The notes under the pieces: generated by a model
Seen by the model: the letters and a program-made list of their open reading frames with translations, nothing else
The model's database searches: none
Told to the model about the DNA's origin: nothing
Assembly: GCA_021442155.1 (NCBI GenBank)
Contig: CM038221.1
Coordinates: 26,875,906 to 26,939,905 of the forward strand
Source: Cymbidium sinense
Taxonomy: Eukaryota; Streptophyta; Magnoliopsida; Asparagales; Orchidaceae
Direction of reading: 5' to 3'
DNA length: 64,000 nt
In this document: positions 50,568-61,835 of the stretch, piece by piece
How positions within the stretch are numbered: position 1 is the stretch's first letter
Layout: each line of letters begins with the position of its first letter
Translations under genes and position numbers: made by a program

Positions 50568-50960
50568 CTAGTCGCCTATTTCCAAAGGTAATATTATGGA
50601 GCCTAAAGCCCTCTCGCCCTGTTCATTAAATCCTCTCAACATCATCCGATCTCCTTGGAGTTCAAAGATGTAATCCATATAAATAAATGGTTTTCGCTCA
50701 TAATTCAATGCACGGATCAACCAACACCCTAAAAAATATGAATACCCATATCCACTATGATGTAGGGGATGGTTGCTCCATATCCTAAGAAGGTCTTCAT
50801 CGGTGAATGTGACTCCCTGGGCTTCTCTTGAATAATGTGCCTCCTCTCTAACAACGGTCAGTTGAGCTAAGCATATTTTAGGATCAAGAAGGGTCTTGAT
50901 TAATGAGTCCCTCATATCTTTGGATAGGATAAGAGAATCATATATTTAACTTAATTTGAA
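50568..50960 (-). pseudogene. aspartic protease region remnant, element B
   Basis: It reads RDSLIKTLLDPKICLAQLTV, REEAHYSREAQGVTFTDEDL, then GDRMMLRGFNEQGERALGSI, matching the plus-strand protease region at 58289-58760. The active-site block appears only as VLVDP-(x) near 50705-50730 in another frame, where the relative has VLMDASASINI, so the Asp-Ser/Thr-Gly-type centre is disrupted. Confidence 0.65.
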
Positions 50961-51499
50961 ACTATCTTAGGTGAGCAAGGACATTATAATCAACTTGATC
51001 CTCCATAAGCATATCCATAAGTGGAGCATCCCGGAGGGACTGCTCACACCAGCTTTCCTTATCTTGAGATGCCCTAGGAGGTAAAACCTTGCCACCGTGG
51101 AGGTTAACTTGGATCTCTTGTGGCGGGGTTAGTGGAAGATTCTACCGCCGTCAACATACCATTTTCCTATAAGACCCTCAGAATCAGTTGATTCTAAGTC
51201 TATCTCAAGAGGTGAACCCATTATTCAGAAAAGGAAAGTCCATCTATGAATCAAAAGAGGATGTTCGAGTTGTTATAATTATTAAGACTTGAAGAGTTTT
51301 CTAAAGGAGTAGAATCAGATAACCCATCAGAAGTGGCAGATGTAATTCAAACTAGCTTTCTTCCTTGATTTCTTAGATTTAAAAGGAGGTACATGGTAGA
51401 AATCTAGTAAAGTAAGTGGGTGAGGGATTTGATGCCCTCATCCACTGATACAAGATGTCTACTAGAAGAAGAACTAGTGTAGGAATGCCAATGTAAGTA

Positions 51500-53020
51500 G
51501 CGAATGTGGAATGGAGGTCTGACTCGGTGGTTGCGCTACTTGGTTATCCCTGTGCTATGGGTATTGTTGTCGCCGAGCTCTACTTCCCAAGTTGTCTTTG
51601 GCAACTTGCAAACCTTCCTTGATGTTGGAGGTTCGAGCCTGGCACTTGTAAGGAAAGTTTCTTGATTTTAGAAATGATCTTTTTAGAGGTTCGGGATAAA
51701 GAGATATCCCAACCTTCTTTTGTTTTGAGAGGATCACATGTATTTCCAAGGATTACCCTAACAAAAATAGATGGTTCTTCTACTAAATATTCTTTAGGGA
51801 TAACTATAGCGCCCGACTTGTAGCTATACTAAATACAGTCCTTAAATGTAAAGTAATCCTCCAAAACATGGCCTAGCATGTGGTGGTAGGGGCAAAAATT
51901 AGGATCATTACTCCTGCCCACTTCCTTTGGCTTCTAGTAGAAAATCGTGTTTCTTCTTAAAGATTTTTCTGACTACATTTCTCTTAAATGAATAAGGTTT
52001 ATTTAATTTATCCAAAAGCTAGCATAAGTATGTCGGTAAGGCGGTAAAGGAGTGCAAGCCATATCGCTGAGTTCGGTGGTCTTTCACCGATCTTTGGCCT
52101 TCTTATCCAATGTTGCTACTGCCCCTAGCTTCTTTTTCTAGGCTTTATGCGGTTTTGGCTTTAATGACTAATCTTGAAAAGATAACTATTTGGCCTCCCC
52201 TTGTAGACTAACCACCTTGTTGATTAATTTCTCAAATGTCTTAATGGTGAAACTTTAAAGCATGAAGCAACCGACCAATGAATATTCTTTAATAAAATTT
52301 CAATAGCATGATGTTCAGACATTTGTGGTTCGCATTTATGCTTAAATTATGCCATTTAAGAATGTAATCAACAAGGGACTCACAAGAGTGTTGTTGAGCT
52401 ATAACGAGATCACCCACAGTTACCCTTTGCTGAGCTCCAGTAAACCTCTTAATAAAGAGTTGCTCCAACTTAGCAAACGTCTTCACTGAATCACTAGGAA
52501 GTTCAATGTACCAATCAAAAGCTATGTTTGCTAGACTACTTACAAAGATATGGAACAATAATGCATCGCTGCCACTAGCGTTACAATAGCTGGCCCTAAA
52601 GTGTGTTATATGTTGGTGAGGGTTCCCATTGTCATCAAAACTTTTGAAAAAAGGAGGCACAAAACCCTAGGATATTGGATAGCATCAAATTCCTCTAGGT
52701 AGGGTTTAGCCTTTAGAACTGATGAACCACCTCAGGCTTGTGCCAACGCTTCCTTCACTTATTGTTTCACCATGAATTTGATGTCTTTTTATTGTATGGA
52801 GGTACTGTGGACTACCTTCCTATGCAAACTAGTACTACCCTGCTCTACTTGAGGTGAACTCTTGGGTTGATCCAGGACATGCAATAACTCAGGCTGACCA
52901 ATCTCCACAATGGTAGGCTGTACTACTGGAGCTTGATTATGAAGTGCTAGAACTATCGCTAACAAATCTTCAACTCTTCCCATCATCCTATCTCTTCTTT
53001 TCTACTTGAGTTGTTGAAGG
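51500..53020 (-). pseudogene. gag remnant, element B
   Basis: The capsid part at 52289-52660 reads MPPFFKSFDDNGNPHQHITH, FDWYIELP-(x)-DSVKTFAKLEQ, FIKRF and ESLVDYILKWHNLS, typical of the retrotransposon gag domain of Ty3/gypsy elements. An upstream frame at 52789-52986 (MMGRVEDLLAIVLALHNQAP and Gln/Pro-rich text) is likely the gag N-terminus. A downstream frame at 51555-51749 holds KKVGISLYPEPLKRSF, the region before protease. Confidence 0.75.
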
Positions 53021-54540
53021 AGGTGTTGGGTCAATAGTCGCATCATGTTCTACACAACACTTTTGAACTATGATGATCTCAAGGAGGGAACATCTAGTAT
53101 CAACCATTGTACCTCGAGTCTTCCACAAATCATCCTCATGGGTTGAACCTTCTCCTCTTCGAGGCCAATCATACCCTAGGATTTCTTTTTTTTAATAAAA
53201 TATTCAAGATATCATCCAAGGAGCGATTTAATCACATAAATACTGAATAATCTGGTGGGATTATGCTCAATAAGATACACCTGACCTCTCATGCTACTGG
53301 AGTGCTAACCCTGTGAGAGCTATGCTTACTAGAAGACACATGCTCATGACTATCACTGCTATGGGTGGAGTGCTGGGGATCTACCATGGAGACAATAACT
53401 CCCCCTTCCCTTTAAGCTATATCCATAATCGGAGGTGATGGTGGTGGTGGTATGCACGGTTGTGGTCCACTCCTTCTTCATCAAGGGAGGTCAAGGAGAA
53501 CTCGCCTCACCTCGGTTGATGGAGTAGATGAAGTGGGATCTTGGTCGATGGATCACCGGGGCTTTCTTCTCCGATGTCGCTCTCATGGCTTTGGGTGGAA
53601 CCAGGTGGAGCTAACCGAGATAGGATGGAGAATGTGGTGGAGAGACAACACCCTCGTACTCTCTTCTTATGATGGGTGTACCAACACTATCGGGTGACCA
53701 ACATGGTAGCACGTAGATCGTGGAAATCGAGGGCGTGAGGCTACTACCGACATATCTGCCACCGGTGATGTGAATCGATACCGGCCTCGGCCTGCCTACA
53801 CCGTGAGGAATAACCGATCATAAATCAAACCGGCAGGACTCCATCCATAAGCCCACCAACTTGTAAAAAACTATCTAAGGATATCATATGACATTCTCCT
53901 ATCTTTGACAGGTGTCTCATAATGAACCAAAGGTGGAGGTGATACTACAATCCTCCTGACATCTTCCTCTCCTTTAGAACCAAAAAGGGGATGAAACTTG
54001 TTTTGAGTAAGTAAAGGAGAAACCTCTCTGGGTGACCCCTCCTCTATAATGTGAGATACTATCTCTATCTTTCGCAATGCACGGTGCCGCTATCTGATTA
54101 CAACACCGGGTTTGGCTTGGTGGAGCAAAGGAGACTACCTACTATCCTGAAGCCGTGATAACCTTCTGGTACTAGCCGCACAGTGATGGGAACAATGGTT
54201 GTGTAGGCATTGAACCGTAGGCCGCTGAGAAACCTTCTTCAACAAGTGAAACAAAATTTGAGCATCTCAAATGGATGACTACCAGCCACCACATCCTGAG
54301 ATGGTGAGGGTTGCTCCCAAATCTCCTCTCACCAAAATATAGTAAATGAGCAAAATCGGTTTGGGGAGGGGCATCCAAGGCCAAATCCATAATGAAGGGG
54401 AAGGACACTTCTATGAATCCATGCATCAGAGAAAAGTCGACTAGACTGAGTTGAAATTGAACTAGAACTCTGCAATTGTTGAAAGCAAACTCAAATCAAA
54501 TTTTCTACCTTGGTATTCTGCTGACTTTTTAAATTTAATT
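53021..54540 (-). other. leader-like region upstream of gag, element B
   Basis: A GC-richer, Pro/Ser-coding-like stretch between gag and the tandem array. Frames at 53452-53697, 53871-54077 and 54172-54426 have no family match. No primer-binding site was recognised, and the 5' LTR expected further right is absent. Confidence 0.4.
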
Positions 54541-54544
54541 TAGA

Positions 54545-55262
54545 GTTTGAACCCACACTCAACAATTTGAATATGTTAAGTGGGGCTCATTGAATTTAGG
54601 AGAGATTTTGAATAACTTGGATGCGAGATTTTGAGTTCATTTGAGTTTAGAATCCACATTCAACAAATTTGTGTATGTTAAATCGGTTCAAATATTTTGG
54701 AGGAACTTTTGATGCTTTCATTAGTTCATATTTGAATTTGATTTTATGTTTGTGCACCATTTATTAACAAATTTAAGTATGTTAAATAGAGGGTCAATTG
54801 ATTTTGTTTTAGATTTGATTTTGGGATTACTCATTTAGCAAATTTGGGTATGCTAAATAAGAAGTTTGAAAATAATTTTCTTTTGCTTGTTTGCCCATGA
54901 TGTATATCATTTGTGAATTTAGAATTAGAATCTTTACTTAGCAAATCTGTGTATGCTAAATAAAGCCCAAATATATTTAACTTTTATTTTGATTTTGAAA
55001 ATGGGATCTTTACTTAGCAAATTTATGTATGCTAAATAAAGTCCAAATGTGTTTAATTTTTGTTTTGATTTTTAAAAATGGGATCTTTACTTAGCAAAGT
55101 TTTGTATAATAAATAAAGCTCAAATGTGTTTGATTTTTATTTTGGTTTTGAAAATAGGATCTTTACTTAGCAAATTTGTGTATGCTAAATAAAGCCCAAA
55201 TGTGTTTGATTTTTGTTTCGATTTTGAAAATGGGATCTTTACTTAGTAAATTTGTGTATGCT
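54545..55262. repeat. ~78-bp tandem array with repeated AATAAA
   Basis: At least five good units (from about 54905 to 55262) share GGGATCTTTACTTAGCAAAT, TTTGTGTATGCTAAATAAAG and CCAAATGTGTTTGATTTTTG. More diverged units extend left to about 54545. Most of the good units contain AATAAA on the plus strand. The array separates the two head-to-head elements and ends exactly where the inverted LTR fragment begins. Confidence 0.85.
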
Positions 55263-55266
55263 AAAT

Positions 55267-56575
55267 GTTGACCTCATTGTTAGAATGAGCTCTCAACCCC
55301 TCCATGGTATAGTACTTCTCATAGACTTTAAGAGTTTCTTAGTCTTAAAACTCATCTAGTGATTAGGTGAACACTCTACCTAGACCTAGAAGACTTAGAA
55401 GAGTTAGCCATAGGAATAGGTCATGCCTTAGGGGTGTTAGGAAATTTCTTACCTTTAGCTCAAAACATTCCTTACTTTCCTTCTTTCAAGTCAAACTCCA
55501 AATCAATCTTATTTGATTTTCTCCAAATCCAAATCAACTCCATATGATTGAAATCCATGATTGAAATCTATGATTGAAACCCATGATCAAAATCCATCAA
55601 AATTCCTAAGTTTGAAATTTCCTAAGTCCTTAATCCTCCCTTAAGGACTTCATGATTCATTTATATTCTCATTTATATTCACATATATAAATGAAATATA
55701 ATTTCAAACCAATCAAATTAAAATCAATTCATGAATTTTCCTTAAAGTCCTTTAAATTTCCTTTAATGGACCTAACCAAAATCTTGATCAAATCAATTCA
55801 AACTCATGGGATTTTGTCAAAACTCATTTATATTCTCATTTATATTCATATATATAAATTAAATATAATTCAATCAAATCAAACCCAAAATAAAATTCCA
55901 AATTCAAAATCCTTGAAATTTTCCTTAAGTCCCTTAATTTTTCATTAATGGACTTTCCTAAGCATGATCAAATCAATTCAAACTCATGGGATTTTCTCAA
56001 AACTCATTTGTATTCTCATTTATATTCACATATATAATGAAATATAAATATAAATCAATCAAATCAAACCCAAAAATGAAATACCCAATTTAAAAATCTT
56101 TTCTTAAGTCATTAATTTTCCATTAATGGATTTAGCCTAAATCTTGATCAAACCATCTCAAAGTCATGGTATTTTCTAATTCATTTATATTCTCATTTAT
56201 ATTCACATATATAAATAAAATATAAATATAAATCAATCAAACCGAATTCAAAAATTCAAACTTCAAACTTCTAAATTTTCCTATGTCCTTTAAATCCTTC
56301 TTAATGGACTTAGCACAAATCATGATTAAACCACTTCAAATCCTTGAAATTTTCTCATGAACCATTATATTCTCTTTTATATTTAACAATCAAAATCAAT
56401 TCCACAAATCAAACTCAAATCCACTCAAAATCCAATCTAAGCATTTCAAGTCAAAATCTTAAACTTACCCAAATCAACTTCAAATCAAGCCAAACTCTTA
56501 ATTTTCTCTCATGATTCAATCAAACATACAATCATGAGTCCATATATAAATCCAAACTTCAATCAAACCTTTTGC
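55267..56575 (+). repeat. inverted LTR fragment at the 5' side of the plus-strand element
   Basis: Starting at GTTGACCTCA it is the reverse complement of about 44.3-43.0 kb in copy B (for example GAGCTCTCAAC, CTAGTGATTAGGTGAACACT). It is internally repetitive: blocks with CTCATTTATATTCACATATA and AATCAATCAAATCAAACCCA recur about every 180 bp between 55.65 and 56.4 kb. It carries neither the TATA motif nor LTR ends and stops abruptly at gag. Confidence 0.7.
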
Positions 56576-57480
56576 CTTTTCGTTTAGTAGCCTAGCGGGT
56601 ATTGCTTTCGATTGGTATGTTGAACTATCCAACGGTTCAGTAAAGACATTTGCAATGTTAGAGCAACTCTTCATCAAGAGATTTGCTGGAGCTCAGTAAA
56701 GAGTTATTGTAGGTGATCTCATTATAGCACAACAGCATCCTGGTGAGTCACTTGTTAATTATATTCTCTGATAGTGTAACTTGAGTATGAAGTGTGAACA
56801 CAGCTATCTGAACAACATGCCATTGAGATTCTTTTGAAGAATATCCATGGCTCGGACGCCTTCATGCTTAAGGGCTTCACTATCAAGACATTTGAGAAGC
56901 TAATCAACAAGGCAACTAGTCTACAAGGAGAGGCTAAATAGTTGCCTTTTCAAGATTAGTTTCCTAAGCAAAAACTGCAGAAGGTCTATGAGAAGAAGCC
57001 AAGAGCAGTAGTAGTGGTTGACAAGGGGAAGCAGCTAGCTAAAGATCAGTCAAAAAGACCATGACCTCAGCAGCCTCCACCTCCTTTTCCACCACTGAGG
57101 CAACCCTACTGGCCTCCATAGCAGCCTCCACGACCAGCACAGCCACCGCCTCTGCCATACCACCACTAGTAGTGGCATGCATACTCACCGCTAGGTAGCT
57201 ATGGCCCACCTACTCTTTTAGATAAGTTAAAAAACCTTATTATTTTAAGAGAGAGATAATTAAGAAGATCTTTAAGAATCTCTTAAAGAAACCTAATTCA
57301 GCTACTCGATCCTAGGAGATTGGAGGAAGTAGACAAAATTCATGATCCAAACTTTTACCCTTACCACCGCATGCTAGGCCATGTTTTGAAGGATTGCTTC
57401 ACATTCAAGGACTAGCTTGAACACATTTTCAAGATCGGTACTGTAGTTTTCCTGAAGGAATATCTTGTGGAACAACCTTC
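56576..57480 (+). pseudogene. gag remnant, plus-strand element
   Basis: It begins mid-domain with SSLAGIAFDWYVELSN, then FIKRFAGAQ and ESLVNYIL; the N-terminal third of gag is missing, replaced by the LTR fragment. A Pro-rich stretch follows (57.07-57.18 kb), then DPNFYPYHRMLGHVLKDCF, a short Cys/His block common before protease in this group. Stops occur in every frame. Confidence 0.7.
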
Positions 57481-58260
57481 CAGTTCCATTAGAGTAATCC
57501 TTAGGATACTTGTGATCATACTAAAACTAAAGAAGGTTGGGATATCTCTTTATCCAAAAACCTCTATGAAGATCATTCAAGATCAAGAAGCTTTCCTTGT
57601 AGGTACCTGAGTCAGCTCAAACCTCCAACACCAAGGAAGGTTTGCAAGTTGCTAGTGCCAACTCTAGGAAAGGGGGAGCTCAACAGCAGCATGTGGCCTG
57701 GATAGCCTTTTAGCACATCCACCAACCGTGTGCAGCCTCCAGCCTACAATTGCAACTTCCACACAGGAGACTTCTTCCATTTCAACTAGCTCTATTTCTT
57801 CTACTAGTAGAACTCTTATATTAGTGGATAAGAGCATCAAATCATTTACCCCACTTACTTTACTTGATTTTTACTATGTACCTCATCCAAAACCTAAAGA
57901 ATCAAGGAATAAAGCTAGTTTGAATTATGTCTGTGTCTCTTATGATGGGTTGTCTTCTTCTATTCCTAACATTAACTCTTCAAGTCTAAATAACTATAAC
58001 AATTTTGATTGTTCTCTTTCTGATTCAGAGTTGAACTTTCTAACTCTGAACACTACAGGTTCACCTCTTGAGATAGAATTGGAATCAAGTGATTCTGAAG
58101 GTCCCATATGAGAAGCTGTAGGTGAGCCTGAAGTGCAGGTAGAACCTTCCACCACCTTGCCTCAAGAGATCACCAAAGTCAACCTCTGTAGTGGCAAGGT
58201 TCTACCTCCTAAGGTAGCACCTCTAAATAGAGGGAAATGAGTCATTGGTATTGAAGATCG
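57481..58260 (+). pseudogene. gag-protease spacer, plus-strand element
   Basis: It contains KKVGISLYPKTS, then the Ser/Thr-rich frame 57728-58111 (127 codons) without recognised domain. Element B has the same passage at 51.2-51.75 kb. Confidence 0.55.
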
Positions 58261-58288
58261 AGAAGCCCTTCCACAGGATGATCCATGC

Positions 58289-58681
58289 TTGGATATGCTT
58301 GTAGAAGACCAGCCGAAGGTGGACTACAACATCCTTTCTCATCTAAGAAAGTTTCCATCTAAGCTAAGCATATACAATGCCCTTGTCTTATCTAAAGGGA
58401 TGAGGGAATCACTAATCAAGGCTCTCCTTGATCTTGAAATATGCTTAGCTCAACTGACCGCTATATGTGAGGAAGCACATTATGCAAAGGAAGCCCAACG
58501 GATCACCTTTACAGATGAAGACCTTCTTTTGGGGGACTTGGAGCACAACCGTCTCCTATACATCATAGTTGATATGGAAAGGTTCAGACTCGTCAGGGTT
58601 CTCATGGATGCAAGTGCATCGATTAACATTATGAGTCTAAAGACCCTTGCTTATTTGAAGATCAAAATCTCTGTACTCTGA
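58289..58681 (+). pseudogene. aspartic protease domain, plus-strand element
   Basis: A 130-codon frame. RESLIKALLDLEICLAQLTA precedes a retropepsin-like core with VLMDASASINIMS near 58600, the D-(S/T/A)-G/S active-site block; the usual Gly is Ser here. The end of the domain (RGFNDQGERALGS) follows after a stop at 58679-58681. It would cut the gag-pol precursor if intact. Confidence 0.75.
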
Positions 58682-60014
58682 GGCGATAAGATGATGTTGA
58701 GAGGATTCAATGATCAAGGTGAGCGGGCTTTAGGTTCTATAGTGTTACTATTAGAGATCGATGATTGAAAGACTAAAGTCAAGTTCTACATCATTGATTT
58801 GAATACTTCGTTCACTGCATTGCTTGGTAAGCCTTGGATACAACAAACAAGATCCATCCTCCCTTCATTAGTGCATCAAGCTTAAAAAGATGGGATCATG
58901 TCAATGAGATGAAAAGCCATTTTCAGTTAGAGCAGTTGAGATTTATGAGGATGTGACCTACTATCTTCCTAAAAACACCCTTTCTTATAAACTTGGAAAA
59001 AATTTAAATACAAAATTAAAAGAAAAAGAAAATAAAGCAAAAGAAAATATAAAAGAAAAAGAAAAGTAAAATAAAAGTCCAAGTGAACACAAAAGGGGAA
59101 TTGAAGAAGAAATAGATTTGCATATAGCATTCCAGCCATAGTTCATTCCATCATATGGACATGTGGGTATGATGGCTCAACTTCCGTGCAGGTAGAAACA
59201 GAGGCAGTTCAGGTGGAGACCCCTAGTTGGCCTTCAATAGAGGTCATGATCTAGTTCATAGGAGTACCGCTATTCACATAGCGGAATCCAAATGAGGATG
59301 AGTCTAATGTGATTAGTATAACAACCAACCCCTCTTAGCAGGTTGCATTGGAGGTGACTTTTGACTTAGAGAGACGAAGACCAGGCATCCAAGCAAAGTA
59401 ATATTCAATCTAGTTTATGTGAAACTATTAGGCAGCAGTTAGGAACCTTAGCTCTTTCCTCACTTACATCTCAGAAAGTTGAAGGTTTAGTAGTTAAGGA
59501 AGTCCCTAAGTCTTCCAGTGACATGAAGTAGAATAAGTTCTTTTTGGGATCATCCTCCTCAATCCCCAAAGTTGATGTAGAGCTTGAGGAAGATACTTTT
59601 AAAGAATTAATGAAATTATCGCTTGATTTTTACTCTCCTTATGTTCATAATCTTGTGCAGAAAGGTTTTGTTCCCCACACATGGTCCAAGCACAGGTCAG
59701 AGTATTTTGAAAAGCTATGGAACAATTCAGGCATGAAAGCATAATTTAGAGCAGGGCTAGGATTTGGTACAATGGGTCCAGTTGATGATGAAGATTATTT
59801 CCTAGTTGTTGCCAATCATTTGGAGTCTGATAGTTTCTTTTCACACATCCCCAACTCTTATGAGAATGTGTGTTTAGAAACTTCAGATGATCCAGATGAT
59901 CTCCAGGTCAAAGAGGCATTGCCAAAATTTGAAGAGAGATTCATTCAACAAACAAGCTTAAAGAAATCAACCTTGGGACGTAAGAAAATTCTCGACATAC
60001 ATCGTTATGAATGA
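58682..60014 (+). pseudogene. protease-RT linker, plus-strand element
   Basis: It includes a Lys-rich stretch (58.99-59.09 kb) and two frames, 59544-59744 and 59772-60014, with VELEEDTFKELMKLSLDFYS, GFVPHTWSKHRSEYFEKLW, then GPVDDEDYFLVVANHLESDS. No enzymatic motif is seen. Long linkers at this place occur in Tat/Ogre-like elements. Confidence 0.6.
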
Positions 60015-60960
60015 AGAAGAAATCAATGACTTAGTTATGATAAAGATCGCTTCGCATGGAGTTATGAAAAATGCCTGATTTAATGTAGCAATCCACAAGC
60101 TTGCAATAGACCCCAACATTACCCCTATTAAACAAGCTCCTTGATGTATGCAATTAGAAATTGAACAACATGTCATTTTTGAAGTCACAAAATTGATCGA
60201 TGCTGGTTTCATTTGGGAAGAAAAATATCCTACATGGTTAGCTAGTGTCATCCCGATTAAGAAGAAGAATGGCCAAATTTGTTGATTTTAGGGACTTAAA
60301 TAAGACATGTCCTAAGGATGAGTTTCCTCTTCCTATACTAGAGTTAATGGTGGACATTGCCTCATCTCATGTTGTGTTCTCTTTCATGGATGGATCATCT
60401 AGCTATAACAAAATCAAGATGTCTCCTGAAGATGAAAGAAACACTACATTTTGAACCCCGATCAGAATCTTCTGTTATAGGGTCATGCCTTTTAGCCTTA
60501 AAAATACTAGTACTACATTCCAATGGGCCATGACTCAGATCTTCAACGAACTCATCCATCATCAGGTTGAGTGCTACGTTGATGATCTAATAGTCAAGAG
60601 CAGAGAAAAGGAAGACCACCTCTTTAACTTGAGAGTAGTTTTCAAACGGTTAAGATAATATAACCTTAAAATGAATCAAGTGTGCATTGAGTCGCCGTGG
60701 AAATTCCTTTGTGTTTACACCGAAAAATAGAAATAGATCCTGAAAATATTAAAGCTATCTTAGAAATGCCACCTCCTAAGAGTTTAAATCAACTCAGATC
60801 CTTTCAAGGATGGCTGGCATATTTAAGATGCTTTATCTCTAATCTATTGGGGAGATGCAAGCCATTCTTAGCACTTGTCAAAAAGGATGCCAAGTCAAGT
60901 GGGATGATAAGTGCCAGCATGCCTTTGAAGACATCAAAGAGTACTTGGTGAAGCCACCAA
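60015..60960 (+). pseudogene. reverse transcriptase, plus-strand element
   Basis: FVDFRDLNKTCPKDEFPLP, MVDIASSHVVFSFMDGSSSY and NKIKMSPEDE open the domain. PFSLKNTSTTFQWAM and the catalytic block CYVDDLIVKS (about 60572-60600) follow in a second frame, then HLFNLRVVFKRL. A stop after DERNTTF and several frame changes break it, but the polymerase YVDD itself is kept, unlike in element B. Confidence 0.8.
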
Positions 60961-61398
60961 TTCTAGTAGCCTATCCCGCGTATCGATCCGCCGCATTGGG
61001 TGACTCTCTGCTCTGGCCCAAACCAATGACAAAGGGAAGGAGAGCACACTATACTTCACCATCGCCGATCCTCCGAAGCAAACTATCCACCTATTGAGAA
61101 ACATTGCCTAGATTTGATCTTCGCATCTCAGAAGCTACGACATTACATGCTTTCTCACAACGTGAACTTGATCTCCAGAATAAATCCACTATAGTAGCTC
61201 ATAACATGGCCAATGCTTTCCAGACATTTGGATCAGTTGTCCATGATACTTTCACAGTTTGATATCACATTTGTACCCCTTCGTGCGATAAAAGGACATA
61301 CACTAGCAGATTTTTTAGCATCACATCCACTTCTTACTGATTCTCCGCTTAGTGATGATCTCCCCAATGAACAAATCATGAACTTAGGGAGGCAATAA
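60961..61398 (+). pseudogene. first RNase H and tether, plus-strand element
   Basis: Coding signal is poor at 60960-61200 (a cluster of substitutions and a stop). The frame 61213-61398 gives LSRHLDQLSMILSQFDITF, then RAIKGHTLADFLASHP, the end of the RNase H1 domain and the AI(R/K)GQA(I/L)AD-type tether of Ty3/gypsy pol. Confidence 0.65.
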
Positions 61399-61835
61399 AC
61401 CGCCGATGGGAGATGTATTTTGATGGTGCTGCTTCTTTTCTTAAAGGTGAAGCACCATAATCTATTCTCTCAAGAAAGACAGGGGTAGGAATAGTTCTTC
61501 TAACTCCAAACTGCGATGTGATGAGATTCTCATACTATCTATCCAACCCCTACACCAACAATGAAGCTGAGTATGAGGTTTTGATTGCTGATTTGGAGTT
61601 ATCCATCACTATCAGTGTTAGGAGTGTCAACATCTTTGGGCATTCTTGATCATCAACCAGATTACCAAGTCTTACCAGGTTCTCAAACCCAAGCTTCGCC
61701 ATTACTACACGTATACCATGAAGTTGATGGCCTAGATTCCCAAAGTCACCATCTACAATGTTCCCCGAGCAGAGAATGCAGTAGCAGATGCCTTGGACAA
61801 ACTTGCCAAAGAATTGACATGTCAAAGATGAGTCC
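61399..61835 (+). pseudogene. second (archaeal-type) RNase H, plus-strand element
   Basis: RRWEMYFDGAASFLKGE, TGVGIVLLTP, NNEAEYEVLIADLELS and NAVADALDKLAKEL give the Asp, Glu and final Asp positions of a second RNase H. The middle catalytic Asp of the GDS motif has become His (GHS) and is followed by a stop, whereas remnant A keeps GDSQL. A second RNase H between pol RNase H and integrase is a mark of the Tat/Ogre lineage. Confidence 0.75.

Noticed and set aside
53452..54426. frames on both strands in the GC-richer stretch near gag
   Set aside because: No family match and no continuation; most likely retroelement leader sequence.
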